DNA from: Chitinophagaceae bacterium
Lineage (GTDB): Bacteria > Bacteroidota > Bacteroidia > Chitinophagales > Chitinophagaceae
Length of the DNA stretch: 64,000 bases
Assembly (NCBI GenBank): GCA_023957125.1
Contig: JAMLHL010000002.1
Span: 278,737 to 342,736, forward strand
Direction: 5' to 3'
Shown: positions 1 to 9,607 of the stretch, one piece after another
How the letters are laid out: each line of letters opens with the position of its first letter
How positions within the stretch are numbered: position 1 is the stretch's first letter
Translations under genes and position numbers: made by a program
The notes under the pieces: model-generated
Databases searched by the model: none
The model's input: only the letters and a program-made list of their open reading frames with translations
Told to the model about the DNA's origin: nothing

Positions 1-597
1 CGCCCCGCCAATAATATAGGCAGGGCTGAGGAAAAGAATGCTGTCGGGCGAATCGTATTTCACATACCTGGTTTCGTTAGGCTGATCCTGTACTTCCACA
101 TAATAAGGCCGCAAAAGTCCTACAGAAATACCTCCCGCTCCGATACCATACACCGACACCCCATTTTTGTTGTTCTTGCCGCCAATCAAAACCTGTTGCC
201 CGGCGGCTAACTTCAACTGATAAAATATATTTCTTTTACCATACACAAAGGGGTTGCCAAAGAATATAAAGCCGCCCGCGGTGGTGGGGCGGTTATCCTT
301 TCGTTCTTTGGGGTGTTTTTTTTCATTCAGCTCCAGTTGAAAAATCGTTGCACGGGTAACAGAATTCGCCCGGCCTAATTCATAAGATAAGCCCCAGCCG
401 TCGGTATTTATTTTCACGCCAAAGGCGTTTTGCTTTTGAAAAGACGGCACTCCTTCCTCTTCTAACCGCATCATCTGCATCATTTTTTCTCTTTTTTCCC
501 TGCGCTTATCATCTCTTCTCTGGTCCCCTGGTTGTTGTTGCCCCAATACGCCCCATGCCATGCCGATGTATAAAACTGTTATAAGGATCTTTTTCAC
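1..597 (-). CDS. Hypothetical secreted protein, 3' part cut by window edge
   Basis: The reading frame is open from a GTG at 597 to the window edge (199 codons), so the C-terminus is missing. The GTG start is chosen because it yields a good signal peptide (Met-Lys-Lys followed by a hydrophobic stretch ending near Val-Leu-Gly-Gln). The next in-frame ATG lies inside that hydrophobic stretch. After the signal comes a highly charged Arg/Lys/Glu/Asp segment (about residues 24-45), then a Gly- and aromatic-rich region with alternating hydrophobic residues, as in outer-membrane or periplasmic beta proteins. I do not recognise the family. It is transcribed in the same direction as the following DUF2851 gene but is separated from it by about 200 bp. 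Confidence 0.6.
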   Translation of the reverse strand, partial: MKKILITVLYIGMAWGVLGQQQPGDQRRDDKRREKREKMMQMMRLEEEGVPSFQKQNAFGVKINTDGWGLSYELGRANSVTRATIFQLELNEKKHPKERKDNRPTTAGGFIFFGNPFVYGKRNIFYQLKLAAGQQVLIGGKNNKNGVSVYGIGAGGISVGLLRPYYVEVQDQPNETRYVKYDSPDSILFLSPAYIIGGA

Positions 598-795
598 CCG
601 GATTATTTTAAGTGTTTCTTTAAACGTAAATTTAAACAAAAATAGCACAATGCCTTCATGTGTTGTTTACGATGAAAATCTTTATTTGGTTTGCATGCAC
701 CTGGATCCGGCGTCTTCGTTGAGACCGGCTTTTCTCCTCATAAATTTAACGTTTCATTTTTTGCAGGAAGATATTGTAAAATGAAAAAAGACTGT

Positions 796-2070
796 TCATC
801 CTGATCTCTTCAAAATAGCATTACCCACCGCGCAATTCAAACAATCTTTATTGAAACAATACATTTTGGTGAGCTCGATAAAAGCCTGGGAATCATAGGC
901 CGAATGGTTCAACAAACCCATGAGTTCCCATTTCCTGGTAATCCGGTTTCGTTCCGGTGGCGTGCTTTCCAACCATTGCAGGGCGTTGTTTTTCGATACC
1001 GGATCATCCATGACAACGCCGTAGGCAAATACCACCGGCACCACCGTGTTGATGATGATATTACTGACCATTTGAAGGCCTGTTACTTTTTCTTTAAAAG
1101 ACGAGGGCTCGTCGAACCGATAATGATAATGCCAGTAATCATTGGCAGTAACCGTTAACAGGGTTTTCAATTGTTCATAATACGTCACCGACCTGACGAG
1201 GGAGAACAAACGGGAAGACTGATTGATCAGCTGAGCGAGCTGGGCCAGCCGTACCGTAGGAAAATTTCCCGGTCGCATGCGCAGGAAATGCACCGGCAGA
1301 CAGACGGGCTGGAAATTATATTTTTTCCGGTAAAAAGCATATTCCTTTTGAAGCATCCGGGGATACGCTTCATTGAAATTTGCGTGTAATAGTCCTGCCT
1401 GTCCGATTAAAATGGATTCCAGTTGGTGGATTTGCCGCCGGTGTTTTGCCAGGATACGAACCGGCACAGAGCGGGCAACGGCTTCAAAGGCGTCGCTGTT
1501 TACCGTAGTGCCAAAATTCCTGGCCAGCAGCCACCAAAACACTTCTTCCCAATGCCCGTTGGTTTCTTTCAGATACTGTTCTATCAGGCTGGTTCGTCGT
1601 TGAAGCCTTTCCGCGATCAGGCGGGCTTTCCAACTGCTCCATATGACATCCGGCGTCATTGCAATGCTCCCGCTGCATGGAATATCACCGGAAGTGTGCA
1701 TGAACTCTTCGTAGCGCTGCAGGAGCAACTTGGATACTCTGTCCTGCAAAACCAGGGCAGGTACGGGATTCCCCCATTCATCGCGCACCTCATAGTCGTT
1801 TTCCCAAACCACGTGAAGGATGATGTTTTTGTAATTTTCATCTTTGGAGTGATGATGTAATTTCCAGTCGGAGGCTTTAACGTGCAGTTCGATATTACCC
1901 GCCCAGGTGGTGGCGCCGATTTTAATACCGGCTTCCTGGAAATCAGGGCCCTGGTTAAGATTCAAATATCCCGGATAAATAATATTCAACGGATCGCCGG
2001 CAGTAGTATGCAGGTCTTTCTTATTGAAATACTGCATCTGCCAGATAAATTGCAGCAGGCGTTCTGTCAT
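796..2070 (-). CDS. DUF2851 family protein
   Basis: A 424-residue cytoplasmic protein with the typical DUF2851 opening: an N-terminal Met-Thr-Glu-Arg-Leu-Leu-Gln-Phe-Ile-Trp segment, then GDPLNIIYPGYLNLNQGPDF at about residues 26-45. This is followed by the 'NIELHVKASDW' and 'ILHVVWENDYEV' segments typical of this Bacteroidota family. The C-terminus is Cys-rich (CFNKDCLNC), which could bind a metal. No signal peptide or membrane segment is visible. Function is unknown for the family. It stands alone, with intergenic gaps on both sides, and is not obviously part of the neighbouring carbohydrate locus. Confidence 0.85.
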   Translation of the reverse strand: MTERLLQFIWQMQYFNKKDLHTTAGDPLNIIYPGYLNLNQGPDFQEAGIKIGATTWAGNIELHVKASDWKLHHHSKDENYKNIILHVVWENDYEVRDEWGNPVPALVLQDRVSKLLLQRYEEFMHTSGDIPCSGSIAMTPDVIWSSWKARLIAERLQRRTSLIEQYLKETNGHWEEVFWWLLARNFGTTVNSDAFEAVARSVPVRILAKHRRQIHQLESILIGQAGLLHANFNEAYPRMLQKEYAFYRKKYNFQPVCLPVHFLRMRPGNFPTVRLAQLAQLINQSSRLFSLVRSVTYYEQLKTLLTVTANDYWHYHYRFDEPSSFKEKVTGLQMVSNIIINTVVPVVFAYGVVMDDPVSKNNALQWLESTPPERNRITRKWELMGLLNHSAYDSQAFIELTKMYCFNKDCLNCAVGNAILKRSG

Positions 2071-2193
2071 AGGTTAAAATAATGGTGATTCAGTGAAGAA
2101 AGATAAGGAAAAAATGGCAGGAAGCAAATAAAACCACACTATTTTACAAAACAGATCCGGGATGGCGGAGGCTACAACCCGGAAAGACCAGCG

Positions 2194-3450
2194 TTAGCGT
2201 TTTATGATGTTAATCTCCTGCACAGTAGTAGTGCGGGTTTTGTCAATCGTATATTTGATCGCAGAAGCACCCGGTCCCGTATAGATCCCGCTCATAAACC
2301 GGCAGTTGGCGATTGGTGATTCTATTAAAATCAAAGATTTGCCGTCCCCCATAAGATTCATGGCAAAAATATTATTGATCTTTCCGGCGATAGAAGCCTG
2401 CCCATATCCCCCACCACCAACTAACAATGTATAAGGGCTTCCCCCGTATGGCGAAGGCGTATCAGACCTTGCTTTTGTGATAACCCCATTGACATATACA
2501 TGATGAATGCTTGCACTGTCACTTGCGCGGATGGCCACGCCTGTATAATCTGTCTGGCAGTTGGTGATGAATATTTGCTCCGTATCATCTTCCGGCCCAT
2601 TCCATTTCGTAGAAGTAATCTGGTAGGAATTAACATCCCCATTGGTATGATAATAGGGATCGGCATCTAAACTGGAAAGCGCAATTAAATCATCTCCATT
2701 AATACCGGCAATGTTATTGATGCGAAAGTATTTACAGCCATGCCGCAGGTTGATCCCATCTTTGTTATACACTTTTTTCTGAACGCCGTTTATCATAATG
2801 GTTTCCGGATTATGAAATCTCAAATTGGATAAATTAGCATTATGTGTTCTTTCAAAGCTAATGGCCCATGCATGGGAATTTTCTATCCTTACATTCTTTA
2901 GAGTAAACCCATCCACGTAAGCAATCTGAATGAGATTGTTTCGCCAGTCGCCTTTTTGCTTACGGTCATCTTTTCCCGCATCGCTTCCATAACTTATCCT
3001 CCAGTTTTTTTCATTCTCAGGAGCCAGCGTCAGAGTTCTATAAGCATCTCCCGTTGACCGGGGGTTGTCAGCGCCTTTTAATAATACATCTCCTACGCCT
3101 ACAATACTTATGTTATAATTCCATACGGGGTTAGTAATACCAATACCTACATTGTCACTCCTGAACATGTTATCCCTGCACGAATCAGAGAGTTGAATAA
3201 TACAATTATCAAGTATTACGGTCATATTACCGGGCAACAGGATGGCACTGTCTATCTTCCAAATGTTGGTACCATTTGAATTTCTTTGGGGAATTACGAT
3301 CTTATGAGTGGTCTTTCTCGCAGTGTTGATGGCTGCCTGGATGCGTCCGATATCGCTGCCTTTAAAATCATTAGGAGTAATTACCGGCGCCGGGGCTGCA
3401 TTTACAGATAAACTTTGTATGGCAATAATTAATAGAATTATACATTTCAT
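2194..3450 (-). CDS. Secreted GH28-like right-handed beta-helix protein (paralogue 1)
   Basis: A 418-residue protein with a signal peptide (about residues 1-18, ending Val-Asn-Ala). The fold is a parallel beta-helix, inferred from regular short repeats such as VDGFTLKNVRIENSHAW and FITNCQTDYTGVAIRASDS. Segments NKDGIN (about residue 228) and NGDDLIAL (about residue 251) resemble the Asn-x-Asp and Asp-Asp motifs of GH28 polygalacturonases. I see no Gly-His-Gly or Arg-Ile-Lys motif, so the catalytic machinery may differ. It probably acts on a polysaccharide in the periplasm or at the cell surface. It is the last gene of the minus-strand series, 24 bp after a close paralogue (3475-4737). A third paralogue lies at 20196-21470. 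The exact substrate cannot be read from the sequence. Confidence 0.75.
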   Translation of the reverse strand: MKCIILLIIAIQSLSVNAAPAPVITPNDFKGSDIGRIQAAINTARKTTHKIVIPQRNSNGTNIWKIDSAILLPGNMTVILDNCIIQLSDSCRDNMFRSDNVGIGITNPVWNYNISIVGVGDVLLKGADNPRSTGDAYRTLTLAPENEKNWRISYGSDAGKDDRKQKGDWRNNLIQIAYVDGFTLKNVRIENSHAWAISFERTHNANLSNLRFHNPETIMINGVQKKVYNKDGINLRHGCKYFRINNIAGINGDDLIALSSLDADPYYHTNGDVNSYQITSTKWNGPEDDTEQIFITNCQTDYTGVAIRASDSASIHHVYVNGVITKARSDTPSPYGGSPYTLLVGGGGYGQASIAGKINNIFAMNLMGDGKSLILIESPIANCRFMSGIYTGPGASAIKYTIDKTRTTTVQEINIIKR

Positions 3451-3474
3451 GATTCAGTTTTAAAATTGAAAATA

Positions 3475-4737
3475 TCAGAGCCCCTCCTGATCTATTTTTA
3501 TTAGGTTGGTTTCCCCGGTATTTCTGATTTCATTTTTATCAATACCATAATGAATAACGTCAGTACCGCTTCCGGTAAAAATACCATTCATAAACTCACA
3601 ATTAGCAATCGGCGATTCTATTAAAATCAACGCGCTACCATCACCTATAAGATTCATCGCGAAGATGTTATTTATCATCCCAGGCAATGAAGGTTTACCA
3701 TAACCCTTACCTCCTACCAGCATGTTGTTGAACCTTGTTTTTGCTATTACACCATTTATATAAACGTGGTGTACGCCCGCGCTGTCAGTGGCTCTTATGG
3801 CAATAGCACGGGTATTGGATTGGCAGGTGATATTGGTAATGGTGATTTGCTCAATATCATCCTGCGGGCCATGCCATCCGGCAGCAGTTACCATTGTAGA
3901 GTTTAAATCTCCGATACGATGCTCAGGATTAACAGTACCAAGATTAGAAAGTGCAATAAAATCATCTTCCGTATTTCCTGAAATATTATTAATCCTGAAG
4001 TATTTACATCCCTGTCTTAAATCAATCCCATCCCTGTTGCGTATGATAATTTTATTACCATTTACTATCTGTTCTTCAGGCAGGTTGAATCTTACATCAG
4101 ATATGTAAGCATTCAGCGTTCTTTCAAAACTCACAGCCCATGCATGTGAATTTTCAATAGTAACATTTTGCAAATTGAATCCATCCACATAAGCCATCAG
4201 GATCATAATATTACGCCAGTCTCCTTTTTGTTTACGGCCTTCTTTGCCCGCATCGCTTCCATAGCTAACCCTCCCTGCTTGTGGCGCCAAAACCAATGTT
4301 CTGGCGCCGTCTCCGGTTGACCGGGGATTGTCAGCGCCTTTTAAAACAGCCTCGCCAACCCCGATGATGCTTATATTTTTATTCCATGACACATGAGTAG
4401 TTCCGATACCTACATTATCGCTACGAAACATATTATCCCTGCTGCTATCAGATAATTGTATGATGCAGTTATCAAGTATCACAGTCATATTATCGGGCAA
4501 CAGGATTGCGCTATCTATCTTCCAGATATTAGTACCGTTTGCATTTCTCTGTGGGATTACGATTTTATGGGTGGTCTTTTTCGCAGCGTTGATGGCTGCC
4601 CGGATGCGTTCGATATCGCTGCCGGCGAAATCGTTGGGGGTGATATATTCTGTATTTAATTGATATCCACTCTGTGCAAGGATTTGTTGATGCGAAAAGA
4701 ATAAAAACAGGGCAAATAAAGAATAAATAAATTTCAT
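3475..4737 (-). CDS. Secreted GH28-like right-handed beta-helix protein (paralogue 2)
   Basis: The frame is open from 4830, but the ATG at 4737 is chosen because it begins a clean signal peptide (MKFIYSLFALFLFF, cleavage near Leu-Ala-Gln). That gives 420 residues. The mature protein aligns along its whole length with paralogues 1 and 3. Shared landmarks are ITPNDFAGSDIERIRAAINA, the VILDNCIIQLSDSSRDNMFR block and NRDGIDLRQG, with TEDDFIALSN in the GH28 Asp-Asp position. As in paralogue 1, the GH28 GHG and RIK motifs are absent. It lies 155 bp downstream of susD and 24 bp upstream of paralogue 1, consistent with co-transcription in a polysaccharide-utilisation operon. Confidence 0.75.
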   Translation of the reverse strand: MKFIYSLFALFLFFSHQQILAQSGYQLNTEYITPNDFAGSDIERIRAAINAAKKTTHKIVIPQRNANGTNIWKIDSAILLPDNMTVILDNCIIQLSDSSRDNMFRSDNVGIGTTHVSWNKNISIIGVGEAVLKGADNPRSTGDGARTLVLAPQAGRVSYGSDAGKEGRKQKGDWRNIMILMAYVDGFNLQNVTIENSHAWAVSFERTLNAYISDVRFNLPEEQIVNGNKIIIRNRDGIDLRQGCKYFRINNISGNTEDDFIALSNLGTVNPEHRIGDLNSTMVTAAGWHGPQDDIEQITITNITCQSNTRAIAIRATDSAGVHHVYINGVIAKTRFNNMLVGGKGYGKPSLPGMINNIFAMNLIGDGSALILIESPIANCEFMNGIFTGSGTDVIHYGIDKNEIRNTGETNLIKIDQEGL

Positions 4738-4892
4738 AAGTGTATCTGAAGTTAATAAGTGTTTTAATAATTTTTCGATAACCTTCACTTCACATAGCTT
4801 ATTACTACTCTTCAATAGTAACTTGTGCATCTCAAAAAATTTAAGTAGTTGTACCTGCCTCTATTTCCCTTAAAATTCTTCTGCTTCGAAAC

Positions 4893-6332
4893 TTAATTAT
4901 ACCCTGGATTCTGAATAAGTTTTGGATTAAGGCTTATTTCATTAAATGGAATTGGGAAAAGAATTTTGTTTGGTGTTATGTCATAATTTGCTACGTCATA
5001 CCCGCCTGCCATTGAATATTTCTCCTTATAAGCTGTCATCGTACTAAGCATGGTTTCAGTTCTCAGCAAATCAAACCACCGATGCCCTTCAAAACACAGC
5101 TCTACCCGTCTTTCCTGCTGTATGGCTTTACGCAATGAACTTTGGTCCAAACCCGACAAAAGAGGTATATCAGCCCGGTTCCGTACCTCGTTTAAAGGAT
5201 CAAGGGCTGCTTCAGTGGCACTGGTCTCATTGAGCGCTTCGGCATAAAGCAATAAGACATCTGCATATCTCATCACAATCCAGTTATTACCACCCTCATT
5301 AGCTGCCATTGGTTTATCGAGATATTTTCGGGTATAGTAAACTCCGGTAACTGGAAATTCCATAATTGCCACATTCTTTCGCAAATCCCCACTCTCAAAT
5401 GCGTTATATAAATCGAGTGTCCCTTCGTTTGCACTCGCGGGCTGGCCTCCAGAAGTAATTTCCTCCCCTGAACCAAATGGAGCAAATGCTATTGAAAACT
5501 GGCTTCCCTCTCCATAACCACTATTTCCCAAATACTGTACACTGAAAATAGTTTCTGCATTATTTTTATCTTTTACACTAAAGACATCTGCATAATTCGA
5601 GAGCAACGAATAAACATGGGAGTCAATCACTTCCTTCAGTACCGGTACTGCCTCAGTAAATTGCTTGTTGGTTATCAAAACCTTTCCCAGTAAACTCTGT
5701 GCAGCGCCTTTAGTTGCCTTTCCAACTTTATCTGAAGTATAAGTAGCCGGCAATACTTGTATTGCGTCTTCAAGATCTGCTTCTATCTGGTCGTAAACAT
5801 CTTGTTTTGGTACCTGTGGATAAGAATAGGCTTCCTCCTCTGTTTTAATCTCATGAACAACCAAAGGAATATTGCCAAAAAATTGCACGAGGTTAAAATA
5901 CATCAAAGCCCTTATAAATTTCGCTTCTCCTTTATACTGAGATTTCAAATCATCCGGCATGCTTACGGCATCTATCTTATCAAGAATAATATTTGCCCGC
6001 GCAATAATCGCATAAGACGAAGACCAGTTCCCGGATATATTGGAGTTATTAACAGCCCACGCCAACTGGTCCAGGGGGAGCGCGCCTAAATTATACCCAT
6101 TCGCCTGAGTATTATCCGAAGGTAGTTCTGCAACTGCGTAATATCCGCTATAATATCCGCGAAGGCCACTATACATACCGTTTACAGCAGCGGTAAGGTC
6201 TGCCTGGGTTTTGAAATATTGATCCGTGCGCACAACAGTTGGCGAAGCCAGATCCACAAATTTCTTACATCCATAATTTATACCAAGTATCAGGATGATA
6301 ATACAAATTGATTTATAGCTATATATTTTCAT
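4893..6332 (-). CDS. SusD/RagB-family outer-membrane glycan-binding lipoprotein
   Basis: SusD proteins sit on the cell surface over their SusC partner and capture oligosaccharides. The frame is open from 6449, but that would overlap the susC gene. The ATG at 6332 starts a lipoprotein signal peptide (MKIYSYKSICIIILILG then Cys at the lipobox), leaving 479 residues. Features typical of the family are the N-terminal 'YFKTQADLTAAVNGMYSGLR' helix, TPR-like helices with 'AKFIRALMYFNLVQFFGNIPLV', and the C-terminal 'QQERRVELCFEGHRWFDLLR' block with 'LFPIPFNEISLNP.LIQNPGY' at the end. It begins 28 bp after the susC stop, the usual SusC-SusD arrangement. Confidence 0.95.
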   Translation of the reverse strand: MKIYSYKSICIIILILGINYGCKKFVDLASPTVVRTDQYFKTQADLTAAVNGMYSGLRGYYSGYYAVAELPSDNTQANGYNLGALPLDQLAWAVNNSNISGNWSSSYAIIARANIILDKIDAVSMPDDLKSQYKGEAKFIRALMYFNLVQFFGNIPLVVHEIKTEEEAYSYPQVPKQDVYDQIEADLEDAIQVLPATYTSDKVGKATKGAAQSLLGKVLITNKQFTEAVPVLKEVIDSHVYSLLSNYADVFSVKDKNNAETIFSVQYLGNSGYGEGSQFSIAFAPFGSGEEITSGGQPASANEGTLDLYNAFESGDLRKNVAIMEFPVTGVYYTRKYLDKPMAANEGGNNWIVMRYADVLLLYAEALNETSATEAALDPLNEVRNRADIPLLSGLDQSSLRKAIQQERRVELCFEGHRWFDLLRTETMLSTMTAYKEKYSMAGGYDVANYDITPNKILFPIPFNEISLNPKLIQNPGYN

Positions 6333-6360
6333 CTTTTTTGTTTTTGTAATTAAATGTTGA

Positions 6361-9300
6361 TTAAAATCCGATATCAATACCAAGCATAAAACTGCGATTA
6401 ACAGGGTAAGTGCCCTGGTCAACTCCTGGTTGATATACCGAATCACCATATTGGCTAACCTCAGGATTGTACCCTACATATTGAGACAGAGTCAAAAGGT
6501 TTTGTGCGGTGACATAAATTCTTGCAGATTGCAAAAACCAGCTTGAAGCTTTTTTTGCAGGTATTGCATATCCCAGGGTTAAGTTCCTTACCCTCAGAAA
6601 TGATCCGTTATACACCACATAAGAATGTAGGTTGGAAGCTGCACCAAAACCTGAGCGGGGGCCTACTCTTGCATACTTTACATCTCTTGTTGGATCATCA
6701 GGTTTAAAATAGTTATCGTCCATACCCTCCACAGCGTTAAATCTACCAATCCAAAGTTCTGTATGGCGGCCTGCACCATTAATAATAGAATTGCCCAAAA
6801 CACCCTGAACAATAATGCTTAGATCAAAATTATTATAAGAAAAGTTATTGGTCATCCCATATATAAAATCGGGAAATCCATTACCCAATACTGTACGGTC
6901 TCCTTCATCTATATTTCCGTCTCCATTTACATCCCGGATTTTGTAATCTCCAACTCCTGATCCAGGCCACTTGGGGCTGTTGGCAAGTTCTTCAGCACTC
7001 TTGAAAACCCCGTCTATAATAAACCCATACATGTTGCCGAGGGGTTTTCCTACTTCTATCTTAAATGAATTAGGCCATCCTCCAACTGAACTACTGGTCG
7101 GCAAAGATTCTCGTCCACCCAGATCCAAAACTTTTGACTTATTGAAACTTACATTCAAATTGGTACTCCACTTAAAAGCACCAATGAAATTGCGGCTGGT
7201 AATGTCCGCTTCAATTCCCCGGTTACGTACATTCCCGGCATTGGTGGTAAAAGAACTTGCATAGCCCACAATTGCAGGTAAGCTTTTTGAGAAGAGCATC
7301 CCTTTCGTAATCTTATTATATGCATCCAGGGATATATATATTCTGTCGTTTAAAAAACCCATCTCTAATCCGATATCCGTCTGTCTGTTTTTTTCCCAGG
7401 TTAAATTTTGATTTAAAAAACCTGACTGATATACTCCTGCAACTCTTTGATCATCCAGACTATAGTTACCATAGGCTATGCGGCTCATCCACGTGAAATC
7501 TCCAATATTTGCGTTCCCTGTTTCTCCATAGCTTGCTCTTACCTTCAGTTCACTGAAAATTTGTTGATTTTGCATAAATGGCTCTTCAGACAGCCGCCAT
7601 CCGGCTGAATAAGATTGAAAAACACCAAACCGGTTATTAGGTCCAAATTTGGAGGAACCGTCTGAACGTATTGATCCTGAGAATAAGTATTTGGCTTTAT
7701 AATCATAGTTAATCCTTGCAGCATACGATACGAAGTCGTTTAATCCATAAGACAACGAACCTGTCTGATCAGAGGATGCTGTTGGATTATGAATCAGATC
7801 GTTTGTAAATGTCCCTAATTTCCCCTGGGTCCGTGTTGTTGTAGTGTAATACTTTTGCATGGAAGCAAGCAATAAAGCGGAAAGATTATGGCCTGACTCA
7901 AAACTTTTGGTATAGTTAAGTGTGTTCTGCCATATCCAGTCAAAAGTTTTGCTTTCTGCAACACTGCTTGAAATGCCAGTCAAAACCGGTGTTGATAAAT
8001 TAGCAAATGGAGATGTACCATAAGCTAAGGTTGAAGGAACATAGGCATTATTGGTACCAGCATCAACAGTAAGCCCTCCCTGGGTACGCAGGGTAAGCCC
8101 TTTGATAATATTCCATTCAAGAAACAGATTATTAAAAGAACCAAATGTATTCACCTGGTTTTTATTAAGTTCCAAATAAGCCAAAGGATTGAAAATCCCT
8201 GTCTCAGCAAAACCGTATTGAGTATAAGGCAGTACATTATTTTGTCCATAATCTCCATTATCTAAATAAACAGGTACTACTGGTGGCATAAGTAAGGCTG
8301 TATAAACAGGTGAGTATGATGCGGGGCCAAGAGAAGTGGGAGTGCCCTGGATATCACGCCAGGTAAAGGATGGCGCCAGATCAAATCCTACTTTAAGGGA
8401 TTTGGTAAGCTGGGCATCCAGATTAGCACGAAGATTAGCCACCTGGTAATTAGTCCCAACCATACTACCTACCTGATTCAAGTAACTTCCGGAAACTGAA
8501 AACTGAACTTTTTCAGTACCTCCCTGAGCCCTTATTTCCATTTTTGACATAGGGGCGGTGCGGAAAATAACATCCTGCCAATCTGTATCAGGTAATTTTT
8601 CCGGTGTATCAAAGATATCGGGATACTGGAGTCCTAAAGCATTCCTGGCATCTTTAGCATAGGCAATGTACTGATCCTTATTCATCATCTTCATGCGTTT
8701 GGCTACATTTTGTACACCAGTATAGGCGCTTGCAGTGAAACTTGTCTTTCCAGCCTGACCGCGTTTAGTAGTAACTATTACTACGCCACTTGCCCCGCGA
8801 GATCCGTAAATAGCCGCTGATGCAGCATCTTTTAATACTTCTATAGATTGTATGTCCGAAACATTTATTTTAGAAAACTCTTCTACACCCGGAAGAGGAA
8901 AGCCATCCACTACATAAAGGGGCTCATTTGAAGCGCCTAACGATGATGACCCGCGAATTCTAATTGTGGGTGCAGCGCCAGGTGTGCTACCTGCGCCAGA
9001 TTGCACCTGTACACCTGCTGCTAATCCTGTCAAAGCATCGCCAAGAGAAGATACAGGTAATTTATTAATGTCCTGGGCAGAGATCTTACTAATAGAAGTA
9101 GAAAGTTTCTTTTTGAACTGGGTGCCATACCCCACTACTATCACATCGCTCAAAAGCGCACTATTAGCCGTTAATCGTATATTCCAGTTTGTAGTGCTTC
9201 TAACAGGTATTTCCTGCGTTTCAAAACCACTGAAACTGAATACCAATATACTATTGCTCTGGCAGGCAATAGTGAATGTGCCATCTGCATCGGTTATTGT

Positions 9301-9483
9301 GCCAGTATTAGAACCTTTAATACCGACACTTGCTGCGGCCAGCGGCTGCCCATCGGTATCTGTAATTTTTCCTGTAACAATCTTCTGTTGCTGTCCCTGG
9401 ATGGTCAGGGAAAAAATTAATGTCATAAATAGTATGGGCAATCGCCTGCCCCGATACCATAATAGTAAATAATTGTTGAGCAT
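6361..9483 (-). CDS. SusC/RagA-family TonB-linked outer-membrane transporter
   Basis: A 1040-residue TonB-dependent transporter that imports oligosaccharides across the outer membrane with its SusD partner. From the N-terminus: a signal peptide (to about residue 31, ending Gly-Gln), a carboxypeptidase-regulatory-like domain (about 35-110, VTGKITDTDGQPLAAASVGI), a plug domain with the family signature (LYVVDGFPL, about residues 187-195, and SIEVLKDAASAAIYGSRGAS), then a beta-barrel that ends in the expected aromatic residue (GIDIGF). No N-terminal anti-sigma-interacting extension is visible, so control is more likely through the nearby AraC regulator. Length is normal for the family. It is followed 28 bp later by susD. 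Confidence 0.96.
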   Translation of the reverse strand: MLNNYLLLWYRGRRLPILFMTLIFSLTIQGQQQKIVTGKITDTDGQPLAAASVGIKGSNTGTITDADGTFTIACQSNSILVFSFSGFETQEIPVRSTTNWNIRLTANSALLSDVIVVGYGTQFKKKLSTSISKISAQDINKLPVSSLGDALTGLAAGVQVQSGAGSTPGAAPTIRIRGSSSLGASNEPLYVVDGFPLPGVEEFSKINVSDIQSIEVLKDAASAAIYGSRGASGVVIVTTKRGQAGKTSFTASAYTGVQNVAKRMKMMNKDQYIAYAKDARNALGLQYPDIFDTPEKLPDTDWQDVIFRTAPMSKMEIRAQGGTEKVQFSVSGSYLNQVGSMVGTNYQVANLRANLDAQLTKSLKVGFDLAPSFTWRDIQGTPTSLGPASYSPVYTALLMPPVVPVYLDNGDYGQNNVLPYTQYGFAETGIFNPLAYLELNKNQVNTFGSFNNLFLEWNIIKGLTLRTQGGLTVDAGTNNAYVPSTLAYGTSPFANLSTPVLTGISSSVAESKTFDWIWQNTLNYTKSFESGHNLSALLLASMQKYYTTTTRTQGKLGTFTNDLIHNPTASSDQTGSLSYGLNDFVSYAARINYDYKAKYLFSGSIRSDGSSKFGPNNRFGVFQSYSAGWRLSEEPFMQNQQIFSELKVRASYGETGNANIGDFTWMSRIAYGNYSLDDQRVAGVYQSGFLNQNLTWEKNRQTDIGLEMGFLNDRIYISLDAYNKITKGMLFSKSLPAIVGYASSFTTNAGNVRNRGIEADITSRNFIGAFKWSTNLNVSFNKSKVLDLGGRESLPTSSSVGGWPNSFKIEVGKPLGNMYGFIIDGVFKSAEELANSPKWPGSGVGDYKIRDVNGDGNIDEGDRTVLGNGFPDFIYGMTNNFSYNNFDLSIIVQGVLGNSIINGAGRHTELWIGRFNAVEGMDDNYFKPDDPTRDVKYARVGPRSGFGAASNLHSYVVYNGSFLRVRNLTLGYAIPAKKASSWFLQSARIYVTAQNLLTLSQYVGYNPEVSQYGDSVYQPGVDQGTYPVNRSFMLGIDIGF

Positions 9484-9607
9484 TGAATTATAGTTTTAGT
9501 CTAAAAAAAAGTTACTGTGTGAGGATTTATTGAAGCATGGACGATATTTTATTGACACTTTAAAATTACTACTGGTTGCTATCTAAAGAAACATCTGCAT
9601 TTTCAAA

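Noticed and set aside
560..784. A plus-strand 74-codon frame in the gap between the first gene and DUF2851
   Set aside because: Low-complexity, overlaps the start of the minus-strand gene and has no recognisable motif.
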